Shown here in pieces: positions 1 through 10,276 of a DNA stretch of 64,000 nucleotides. The notes beneath the pieces were generated by a model. The model was not told where the DNA came from. It worked only from the letters and a program-made list of their open reading frames with translations, and ran no database searches. Both the position numbers and the translations under genes were made by a program. Origin of the DNA: Trogon surrucura (Eukaryota > Chordata > Aves > Trogoniformes > Trogonidae); assembly GCA_020746105.1 (NCBI GenBank), contig CM036636.1:4836001-4900000 (forward strand). The letters are read 5' to 3'. Positions within the stretch are counted from its first letter, which is position 1. Each line of letters opens with the position of its first letter.

Positions 1-808
1 TCAGAGCTGGCTCCAAGTAACTGCTGACATACGTGACCTTGGCCAGGCCCTCTGCTTGTGAGCCTGGAGCCCGGAGATGCTGGATGGAAAGAGAAGCCCT
101 CAGAGATGATGCAAAGAAATACATGATTTTGCATGACTTTTCTTGTCTTCCTTCATGGTTATGACTGAGTCAAACCACCGAAGGGGCTGCTAGAGGCTGC
201 AGGATTTTGCACCTGACAGAGCAGGAGGAACGGAGATTGCGCTCAAGCTCAACGTGAGGTTTGTGCAGCCAGACCCACCAGGCTGTGGGAGCACCAAGGG
301 TGGAACTGAGCACCAGCACAGGGCTCAGCACAGCCCCTCGACAGGCTTATCCAGCCTGACTCACCTCTGATCCCCTCCAAGATGGTTTCCGCAGGCCTCA
401 GAACTGCAGCTTTTGAAGGAGGGGGGAGAGGAAAAAATGAGCCTAATAACAAATGAAACTCCTGGCTGCATACCCCAAAGACGCATCTCAGCGCCCCCCC
501 ATCTCACAGCCATCCCTCGTGGAGAGCCAGCCACAGACACCACTGCCTCCCCCCTGCATGTTGATCGTGTTCCTCTCCTTTGTTAACACAACTGCCTTCA
601 CCTTTACATAAATCAGATTTAGAGAACACATTGCGTCTCAGAAGCCCTGGGACACCTCGAGGCCTCTCAGTTCAATGGAGCTCATTATGGAAATCAGCTA
701 AATGCTGAGCAGAGAGATAAGTGCTAACTGTTTACCAGCCCCCTCCACCAGAGATATACAGCCAGAGCTAATGGGAGTTCATTTGCAGCCTTACTCAGTC
801 ATTCAGCC
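1..808. other. Unique non-coding DNA, no gene seen
   Basis: Moderate-GC sequence before the first CR1 insertion. The longest open frames are about 60-70 codons on the minus strand, overlap one another and resemble no protein I know. No repeat, RNA gene or promoter was recognised. It may be intronic or intergenic. Confidence 0.5.
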
Positions 809-1194
809 CTCTTTAGCTTGGAGAAGAGGAGGCTGAGGGGTGACCTCATCAATGTTTATAAATATGTCAAGGGGGAATGTCAGGAGGATGGAGCCAGGCT
901 CTTTTCAGCGGCGTCCACTGACAGGACAAGGGGCAATGGGTGGAAGCTGGAACACAGGAGGTTCCAGAAAAATATGAGGAAAAACTTTTTCACTGTGAGG
1001 GTGACCGAGCACTGGAACAGGCTGCCCAGGGAAGTTGTGGAATCTCCTTCTCTTGAGACATTCAAAACCCGCCTGGACGCGTTCCTGTGCGCTCTAGTGT
1101 AGGTGATCCTGCTCTGGCAGGGGGGTTGGACTAGATGATCTTTGAGGTCCCTTCCAACCTTTAACATTCTGTGATTCTGTGATTCTGTGATTCT
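809..1194 (+). mobile_element. CR1 LINE, 5'-truncated 3' fragment
   Basis: This is the last ~385 bases of a CR1 non-LTR retrotransposon in plus orientation. An open frame at 818-1102 (94 codons) encodes the tail of the CR1 polyprotein after the reverse-transcriptase core, with the typical strings [36 protein letters not shown] and [12 protein letters not shown]. The natural stop is followed by the short 3' UTR, with the CR1-typical GGTTGGACTAGATGATCTTT and CCCTTCCAACC blocks, and then the terminal ATTCTGTG octamer repeated about three times up to 1194. CR1 inserts by target-primed reverse transcription and is usually 5'-truncated without clear target-site duplications; none is evident here. 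The encoded tail matches the copy at 7652-8731 at all but about three residues, so both come from one young subfamily. The fragment has no endonuclease or RT catalytic core and cannot move on its own. Confidence 0.95.
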
Positions 1195-4100
1195 TTATCT
1201 GCTCTTTTGACTAATCTACAGGGAGAGATGCACAAGTGTGCAGGAAAGATCTCTCCGTCCAACTCCTCTTGGACGGACAGGGGTGGGGAGAAGGGGACAA
1301 GGAGAATGTAGGGTTGTGCCATGAGGAACCAAAGCAAGGCAAGATCCAAATGCTCAGCTCCAAACATTCTTGACAGTTGCCGATATTCTCAGCTTTGTGG
1401 CTAAAGCTCAGCTTCATTGCAAAAAGAAGGGAATTCCGGTCGCCAATGTCCGCAGAGAGTGCATCTCTCCTGAGGATGGGAGCTGACAGTGAGAAGAAGG
1501 GCTTCCAGAAAAGTTGTGGGGAGGAAAAGTGTGGGTCTGAGCTGTGAGGTATGACAGAATCACAGGTAGCTGTTACCCAACAGGATGAAGCATCAAGCCT
1601 AATGTGAAAAGCAGATGTAAAACGCTCCCAGCTGTAGGAGTGGGAAGTTCTTTTCCAGAAGCATCTTCCAGCCTGGTCTGCCCAGAGGTAAGTGCAGGCA
1701 ATCAGAAGGAAGATGTGGGTGAAGATATTCCTGGAGATACCTTGTAGGAGTGGGAGAAGGTCTCAGATCAGCAGCTACACTAGAAAGCCTGGGGGTACCT
1801 GTACAGTACACATAAATCACTGCCAGCTCTAGAAGAGGATTTTTTTTTTTGCCAAAACATTTTAATTTAGGATTGTGAAAATTTACAAGCTGAGGGATGG
1901 TTTTGACTTGTTCCTCAACTCCAATTTTTTTTTTAAGTTTTAGAGTTGTCAAAACATTTTGTTCTGACATTTCCTCTGAAAAATGCCAATTTTCCAGTTC
2001 AAGATGACTTTCCATTTTTAAATTAGCACCGAATTATTAATGTCACAATTTAAAAATAAACAAAGAGTTATGCTACCTTTTAACTATTTAATAATGGAGG
2101 GGAGGGAGCTGTTCAAATACCGGATGAAAACACTTCCAGTCTTTCAAAGTGAAATATTTCCCCAGATTATGGGCTTGCAAAGGTTTCAAAGATGTCAGCT
2201 TCTTGTCTTAATTCAAGAGAGGAAAAAGTTTCAAGCTCTCCATGCTATTTTTGAAAGAGGAAAGCCACGTTCAGCTCTAATAGGCTCCTTTTACGAAACC
2301 AGCTCCATTCAGAGGTTCTCATTAACTACTGTCAATGGTTATAATTTTTGTCCGTCCAACATGAAGTCAGAGGGAGTACAACACCTGCCCTTGACATCCC
2401 ACCTTCTGCCGGAGGAGTGTAGTAAAGGTGCCTGGTTTTCCAAAAACCCCCTCGCTCATTAGAATGCAAGCAGACTTTCCAAACTAAGATCATTTTTCTT
2501 CCTGTTGTCCCAAATTCCAATACTCTGCCCTTTTCAAACGATTTTCAAGAGAACAGTTCAGCACTAGGTTTAATTTTTTTTTTATTATCATTTTTACAGC
2601 TTGTAAGTTGAACTGCATTTCTCCCTCAGCTCAGAAAACCAAAGCAGAGCTTTTAGCTGTCACTGCTAACCCTAGCATTATGAAATGGTACATTATTTAA
2701 AATTCAGGACAATTTCCCTCCTCTCTGCCTTGGTATTTTCACGCAAGTAGAGAAAGACACAAAGTGAGGAGATGCAGTTTTGCAGTGCTGTTTTTGTACC
2801 CTAGGGGGGCAGCAGGTTGGATATCTGTGTGTCTTAAGGATAATTTTGCCTGTACATTCAGAAATAATTTCCTGTTCCAAGAGCTGCAAGAGTGATTTAT
2901 TGACAACATACATAAAGACAGACACCACAACACCAACGTGCCACTACCTCCGAGATGGAACATGGCAGTTATTGACCGAAATAGAGCAACACTTTGCAAG
3001 GGTGAGCAGGAGGATTACTGAGGAGGCCTGAGTTTAATTTGAAATTGAAAGAGGCGAAAACAAAGTTGCCTGCGTGCAAACTTTATTGAGAGACTGCACT
3101 GCTATTGCTAGTCCCTGGAAATGCTCACAGGGATTCTCGGTGCTCAGCTCAGGCTTAGCTGGTCCCAGCAGCAGGGATAGGAACTGAAAATTAATCCATC
3201 ATGAAACTCCACTTGGGGTAGAAACACTTCACCATTCACCAACTGTTCCCTGCAAATGGTTCATACCCTTAATCACTTCTCCATCCATTTTCACCAGTTG
3301 GGACCTTTACACGTGAGGATATAACATGATTAACAGCCCCAGCAAGCTGATCCTTCCTGCATTATGTTACAGGAACAACCGGAGCTGTTTTTACTAAAAG
3401 TTTGTTTGTATTATAAATGGATTTTATTATTTTTATTATAGCTTAAGTCGGTAGAAATTCTGCTGTTTGTCACTGTTTATATCTGTGTTCCAGGTAAGCT
3501 GGGGGAGAAGCTGCTTGCTTAGTGGACCTTAAGGTACCTTCCCCCTGCTGATATATTTTCAATGGAAACTGGCTGCTCAGATTTTAGCATTGTGCACGTC
3601 GGGATCAGTAGGGAGGCAGAATAAAGACATACAATTGGATATTTTGACTTCTCCATTTCTACTGACCTGCTGAACTCTGCAAAGCTTCCCTGGCAAAACA
3701 TGCAACTAAATAAACTCCACCTAAATAAGAACACATGGGTGTTTTGAAGCCTCCTCTCCTCTATCACCTTAGGATTTGCACCCAAGGCTCATCAAAGCTG
3801 CTCTTCCCAGTCTGGGAGCTTACATCAGCATTTGCTGTACTGCAGCTAAGGACTCCAGCACAAACAAGGCTTGGGGTAAAACCTGCAATTAGTTGTTGAA
3901 TTAAAAATAAGGAAGTTTCTAGAGGATCCAACTGGTCAGAATTGTTTTGCACTGGACAGAAGGGCCAATAGGACTAACCGTAGACTTCTTCCAAGACTGA
4001 TGTTCTAATTTCTGCAGGGTTTCATGGTGACCTTTGGTGCGTTTCATGATCTGGTCCTTCAAAAAGCACTATATTACATCTCAGTCATTGTACAAATAAC

Positions 4101-7100
4101 ATCTTGGGATTATAGCTTGCTGTTAATAAATGTGGTTAATCATCAATAAGAGAGTTTCGGCTATTATACACTGACGATGTAATTTTATACCTCGCCAACT
4201 CAGAGAAATCGGTTCCATTCCGTTTAGATTTGCTGGATAGATTTGGGGCCTTTCAAGGTTAATGTCACTAAATCATCGACTAATTCTAAAGAATCATTTG
4301 GGTACCTGGAGAAAGCATTCCCTTTTCATATTTCTAAGTTAGGTTTTAAATACTTACTTGGCTTTATACGATCTGCTGGGTTTAGAGGGAAGATTGATAC
4401 TGTTGTTGTTGCACCAAAGCAAACGCACAATGACCTTGATAAGTGGTTTATCTTATGCATACGTTGCATAGGATGCATTGACACCACTAAAGTCATCAGT
4501 CTCAGGCAGTTAGATCTTCCCTCATTAAACTCCATTTCACTAGCAAGTCAGTTGAAGAAAATAAAATTAGAAGCCGATGAATGGTCTTGTTTGTGGGGAG
4601 AAGGAATGTCTGTGCAGAAGCCCAGCTACAGGAGCTCGATCAATGCCAGCCGACAGCAGCCATGCAGCCTAGCACGGCTTTAGCCTGCCTTCCTCTGAAC
4701 TTAGGCTGTGACTGAGTGTAGACATCCTAAATTCTCTGTCAGATAGCTATAAATAAGGCTTAATAAATAAGACATAAGACAATCCTCTCTAATTTTTTGG
4801 GGGGAGGACACATGTTTATTCATGCGCCTGCAGTGGCAATGGATTAAAAATTTTGTAATTAAAAAGAAAAAAAAAAGACTTTTGTGAATAAAGTACATAA
4901 CTTACTATCTATTTTCTACTAAATTTCTCAATTTTCAGAAAGGTCCATAGTAACTTTTATAAGTTTTCATCTGCACATCAGAAGTATCAGACTCCCAGGA
5001 AACCCGCTCGTAACTTCCCACCAGCCATTGCAGCGAGTAGTAAGAATGAGAAAAATTTTCTCTTCTAGTTGTTGCTGACTTCCTGGTTTAGAATCAAGGG
5101 GATTACTATGATATTTTATTTACAAAGCATCGTGAATCTGATCTGTTAGACTTATTTACAAATTGTTTCACGGGTTCTATAAACAGGATACGTAACATAG
5201 GAACAGGGAGGAGAAAATTCTCAAATAACGCTATCAAAATACTGTAACATCAACTGAATAAATTACCTGGCAAATGCTGTTTGACTGGTTCCAGTGTGAT
5301 TATCCCAGACAGAACCTGAAATCTCACCCGGGCAGGAGGAGCGTATGGAGGGTGATTGCTGTCTACAGGGTCCCAGGGAGCTGCAGAGGTCAAACCTGAC
5401 TCCGGGCATCTTTTCTAAAGGAAATTCAGGCTCCTTTTTTTTTGAGTATCGTTCGAATAAACTGCCTGCTTGCAGAGCTGCTGTTATTAGTCACCAGCAT
5501 TGCTCATAACGTGCTAGGTGTGGTGCCGATGAAAAAACCTAAAACCGGTCGGCAGCACATCCCTGGCTCCTCTGGCTGAAGGATAGCGAGGGATGCAATT
5601 CGGTGGCTAAATGCAGTTCGTTTATCTCCTGCCTTTAGCCAACAAATTTATCACGCGCATTAATATCGGAAGAGGTTAGAGTTCAGCGAATGAAACATTT
5701 GTTTTCCCCTGCTCTCTCTATAAATAAACTCTCCCGCTTCCATGGCAGTGTTTTTACAAAGCGAGCAAGAGGAACAGACACATTAAAGAGAGAATTCCGT
5801 GTGTGTGTGTGCTGGGGAGGCTGTGTGCATGTTGAAAAGCTCCCACAGCAAGCAGACCTCTCTGACTCTCACTGCATTACATCTTCTCTCTTTCCACACC
5901 CTCCCACCTCTTTTTTTGTCATCTCATAGTTATTATTCAGTCAGACATCTTTTTTTATCTTTGGAAAGATACTTTAGCTCGTATCCAATGTGATCAACTC
6001 AGGGGCTTCTACTTTAGTCCCCACAGGCCTGGAGAAATGACATCCCTTTTACTGATTAACAAAACAATACAAAACACTAAGAAAAATGGCTTTATTCTCA
6101 ACCTTTCACTAACTTGTACTGTGCCTGTTTGATTTGGAGGAGTCTGTTTGCCGGTTCCAAGCCAAACTACAATTTCTTTCTGTTCTTCGGTCCACGTAAT
6201 GCAGTTGTTTGAATGAATCAATATTTTATTTGTGACCCCTAACAGATAATAGTACGGCAGAATCTGCACAATAAAGTAGTGCCAATGTCGCTATGCCCAG
6301 GCCTGCTGCCTGCTAATTCAGATTGAGTCCTGTCACACCACTGCACCACTACAGGGGTACGTTAGACCCAAGCCAAAACCAAACACAACCATGTTGGTAG
6401 TTTAAGAACAAGTGAAAAATCCCCAAAGGGATGCTCTGAGATTTGTATGAACTCCACCTCATCTGTGCCAGCAGAGGAGAAGAAAGTCATGCTCAGAGCA
6501 ACAAGATACAGTGTCAGGAATGACACAGAGGTGAAAACATCCTGCTCCATAATTCCGTGGACCGAAAGTAAGGTAGTGACACTGCACTTAAACACAAGGA
6601 AATGAAATGGGCAAGTCCCCTAAGAAGCCAGCCAAACCTTTACTGTAGGGGAAAAAAAACCTTAAGAGGCTTAAAATATACCATATTTTGTGTGGTGGTA
6701 ATGCTTTAGAGTCCCACTAATGGACAAAGACCTGATTGTACCAAGAAGAAAAAAAAAACAGACCTGCAGAGCTGTGCTGTAATGAAAATGTGGTCTAAAA
6801 GACACTGCCTCTGCTCTCCTGACCACCTTAGACCCCGACCCGGCTTCCCAAGGAGCAGGGCCAGTGGTTTTGCGAGCACTGAGTAGCCGGGCACCGCAGC
6901 CCTGCCACATCCACAGCAAGCAGCAAGCTATAGATATTCTCCAACTCTCAAGCTCTCCTCCCCTTAGGACTTCTTTCTTTAGATACTCTCTCCAATTAGA
7001 ACTTGTGCAGAAATTCTGTCAGCAGGGGTGAAGGCTTAAAATTTTATTACTAGATTTGAGAAAAAGTAAATATTTTTAAGCTTTTTAACAGTGACAGAAA

Positions 7101-7651
7101 GTAGTGAGAGGGGCAATACATACCATCAGGTACCTTTATTATCAATATATGGCCTTAAAAGAGCAAAATTCTCTCAGGCAAGCAGTGAATCAGGCCACAA
7201 CTCAGCCTTCCTGTTAGGCTGGAAGTTAAAATTTAAAACTGCCTGCTCAAAAAAAAAAAAAAAAAACCACCCAGAAACTTCCAGAGTTTCATATGGAAAA
7301 GATTAAACCAGTAACCAAGATTAAAATGTCTTGCATGTCTCCTCAGAACTTTATCAGCTCACCAGTGTATGTTACACTATAATGAAAAAGTACAACGTGA
7401 AAATGGAAAGTTCAGCGCTGTTGAAATATCTCATAAAAGTAGAAGCAAAAATTCCCTCACACCCTGTCAGAATGACTTGTGACATGTTGTTGTCAAAAAT
7501 CATGGAGCAAACTGGTACATAGGAATGTTGTTGAAAGGAAACTCAGTGTTGAAAATGACAAAGAAGGTTTAGCGAGTGTCGTGATCTAGAAAACAGAAAC
7601 TGAGTTCCAGTCCTCACCAAGCAGCTCTAGGAATTTGAAGATATTCCTTTT
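1195..7651. other. AT-rich unique DNA between two CR1 copies
   Basis: About 6.5 kb without a recognisable gene. The longest open frames are 138 codons at 1599-2015 (-), 140 at 2040-2462 (+) and 146 at 4243-4683 (+). None has a recognisable domain, signal peptide or membrane pattern, and their composition follows the local AT-rich DNA, so they are treated as chance frames. The stretch holds several homopolymer runs (an 18-A run at 7249-7266 and T-runs near 1843 and 1925), a CpG-containing, TAAT-rich patch around 5580-5720, and a degenerate AAAACATTTTGTTCTGACAT motif at 1951-1970 that recurs elsewhere in the window. No RNA gene was recognised. Confidence 0.5.
7249..7266 (+). repeat. Poly-A run (18 A)
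   Basis: An uninterrupted run of 18 A. No retrotransposed body, retrogene or SINE was recognised immediately upstream, so it is called a simple homopolymer and not a polyadenylated insertion. Confidence 0.8.
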
Positions 7652-8731
7652 AATCACAGAATCACAGAATCACAGAATGTTAAAGGTTGGAAGGGACCTT
7701 AAAGATCATCTAGTCCAGCCCCCCTGCCAGAGCAGGACCACCTACAGTAGAGCGCACAGGAACGCGTCCAGGCGGGTTTTGAATGTCTCCAAAGAAGGAG
7801 ACTCCACAACCTCCCTGGGCAGCCTGTTCCAGTGCTCGGTCACCCTCACAGTAAAAAAGTTTTTCCTCATATTTTTCTGGAACCTCCTGTGTTCCAGCTT
7901 CCACCCATTGCCCCTTGTCTTGTCAGTGGACGCCGCTGAAAAGAGCCTGGCTCCATCCTCCTGACACTCCCCCTTGACATATTTATAAACATTAATGAGG
8001 TCACCCCTCAGCCTCCTCTTCTCCAAGCTAAAGAGATCCAGCTCCTTCAGCCTTTCCTCATAAGGGAGATGTTCCACTCCCTTCACCATCTTTGTGGCTC
8101 TACGCTGGACTCTCTCAAGCAGCTCCCTGTCCTTCTTGAACTGAGGGGCCCAGAACTGGACACAATATTCCAGACGTGGCCTCACCAGGGCAGAGTAGAG
8201 GGGCAGGAGGACCTCTCTTGACCTACTTGCTACTCCCCTTCTAATACACCCCAGGATGCCATTGGCCTTCTTGGCCACGAGGGCACAGTGCTGGCTCATG
8301 GTCATCCTGCTGTCCACTAGAACTCCCAGGTCCCTTTCCCCTGCGCTGCTCTCCAGCAGGGCAGTCCCCAACCTATATTGGCGCATGGGGTTATTTTTTC
8401 CCAAGTGCAAAACTCTACACTTGCCCTTATTAAACTTCATCAGATTTCTCCCCGCCCAGCCCTCCAGCCTGTCTAGATCTCTCTGAATGGCTGCACAGCC
8501 TTCTGGTGTGTCAACCACTCCTCCCAATTTCATATCATCAGCAAACTTGCTGACAACATTCTCTAATCCCTCATCCAGATCATTGATGAATATATTAAAC
8601 AGCACCGGACCAAGCACTGACCCCTGAGGGACCCCACTAGACACAGGCATCCAGCCAGACTCAGCCCCATTGACCACAACCCTCTGGCTTCTTCCCTTCA
8701 ACCAGTTCTCGACCCACCTCACTACTTGGTT
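7652..8731 (-). mobile_element. CR1 LINE, 5'-truncated, ~1.08 kb with open RT C-terminal frame
   Basis: A minus-strand CR1 element: on the plus strand it begins with three AATCACAG-type units (the reverse complement of the 3' octamer tail) and runs back to about 8731, where homology ends by 5' truncation. An open frame covers 7742-8722 (326 codons, ending at the family's natural stop). It encodes the C-terminal part of the reverse transcriptase: [20 protein letters not shown] at residues ~30-49 and the catalytic FADD at ~60-63, then the thumb/connection strings [16 protein letters not shown] and RVQRRATKM, and the tail [20 protein letters not shown]. The residue after FADD is Met where CR1 copies usually have Thr (FADDTKLGG); whether this affects activity is unknown. 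The frame opens on a GTG codon at 8720-8722, so the apparent start only reflects truncation. The endonuclease and N-terminal RT motifs are absent, so it cannot retrotranspose. About 1 kb without a stop implies recent insertion. Confidence 0.97.
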
Positions 8732-10163
8732 TTACACTCTCTCAAAAGTTAAGGCTGGAGCAAGGACTTTTTTTGTGTGTGTCTAACCATTGCAGGGGCA
8801 ATTCAGTCTGAAACAGAATGATAAAATCATATAATAAATGGCAATATTATATAGGTAATCAAATATAATCCCTCAAGACATATTCAAATCTGCAGTGGTG
8901 AAGAAGGAATGTTTTCTCTGGTCCATTCTTGAAATCACCATCTTTTTTCAGGTCAATCCTGCCTCAGCAGAGATACACACCTACTGCTCTATTAATAGTT
9001 TTTTTTTCTCCACGGAATTCAGTCCTTATCCTTCCATATCACGCCATAATCTAAGATGCCAATTTAAGCCAATTAACGTGATATATCTGCCTGCTGGTGC
9101 CTGGGCTGTAACCATCAGTCATCTGAATAGGTCACTCAAAAACCAGCAGGCTGAAAAGGACCAGCCTGTTGCCACCACCCTCACTGTCCACATCCTGGAT
9201 GTGGCTGTCATCATAGCTCGGTCTCATGCAGAAAAACATTCTCCTCCACAAGTCCTGCTGCAGGAGTTTGATTTTAAGAACTCTAAACTGTAGGCTAACG
9301 CCTGAACCATATATCAACTCCCAGTCTGATGGAGGTTCTGTCAGCAGCTAAGATTGCCCGTGACAGAGACGCTGTGAAAACTGCAGAAAGCTGCTGTGTC
9401 CTTTAATAGTGGATTTCTCTTTGGATGATCAGTGTGGACAGGTCCATACAAATAATGAATCATGAATTAAATGGCTCAGTAAATAAAAAATGGACTTATC
9501 AAGGACACAACAACCACTGTTGTGAGCCAGAGCCTCTAGTGCAAGAAGAAGATTGGCACTAATGTGCCACACGCTTCATTTGTTTCTTCATTTACAGAGG
9601 GAGCCATAAGCTTTAAGAAGGAATGACATTTATATTGAGGGAAAGAAAAAGCAAAACAAAAGCAAAGTCTCCTAAGGAGCACGGCAAATAATATTGCCAA
9701 CCTTGAGCAGTCAAAAATGGAGAGTTCATCATCTAAGAACGCTAGGGTAAAAAATCATGTGAATGGTTTTTGTGCTTACTTGGTGGAGTTTTTATTTTAA
9801 AATAATAATAGTACTCTCTTTTTCTGAATTTAGAGTCTATATGGGGTACTCCTTTTACATAAACAGGCTGTCCTTCACAGCTAAAAGGCTAAGTAAGTTG
9901 GTTTTTTCTGTCTCCCTTTTCTTCTCTACTTTTTCCTGGAGCTGGAACGCTAAGAAAAATCCCAAAAGCTGCAGAACTCATCGTAAAATTACAAAAACAC
10001 ATGTCCTGGCAGATGTCACATCAGTTCTCTCGCACGAGACAGTAGCTGCCTCTGTGGAGATCAGAGGAGAGAAATGAAAAAGCAACTTGGAGGGAAAAAG
10101 AGCACGATCCTGCTGTCACTCCAGGCTCAGCAGTCATCCTGCAGACACAGACAGCGGCTCTCC
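8732..10163. other. AT-rich unique DNA, no gene seen
   Basis: A 132-codon frame at 8895-9293 (+) and a 104-codon frame at 9763-10077 (+) are the longest. Neither resembles a known protein or shows a domain. No repeat family or RNA gene was recognised. Confidence 0.5.
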
Positions 10164-10276
10164 GGGACCTCCTGGGGACCTCCTGGGGACCTCCTGGGGA
10201 CCTCCTGGGGACCTCCTGGGGACCTCCTGGGGACCTCCTGGGGACCTCCTGGGGACCTCCTGGGGACCTCCTGGGG
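10164..10276 (+). repeat. 11-bp minisatellite (GGGGACCTCCT)n, ~10 copies, G-quadruplex-prone
   Basis: The unit GGGGACCTCCT is repeated head to tail about 10.3 times without visible variation after the first copy, which has GGG in place of GGGG. Because 11 is not a multiple of 3 and the unit lacks stops in several frames, long overlapping open frames (up to 160 codons, translating as PGDLLGTSWG-type repeats) appear on both strands; they are artefacts. Ten GGGG runs spaced by exactly seven bases (ACCTCCT) satisfy the usual G-quadruplex pattern on the plus strand. Confidence 0.97.

Noticed and set aside
880-1167. 95-codon minus-strand frame over the CR1 fragment (also 7635-7964 +)
   Set aside because: Antisense shadows of the CR1 coding tail; both copies give the same shadow because they are the same repeat.
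3485-3500. CCAG-GTAAGC splice-donor-like site, also CTCAG-GTAAGC near 28960
   Set aside because: Isolated donor-like words without an adjoining open exon or acceptor; common by chance.
4243-4683. 146-codon plus frame considered as a gene or exon
   Set aside because: AT-rich, no domain or recognisable similarity, and no splice or promoter context; within chance expectation for a 64-kb search in six frames.
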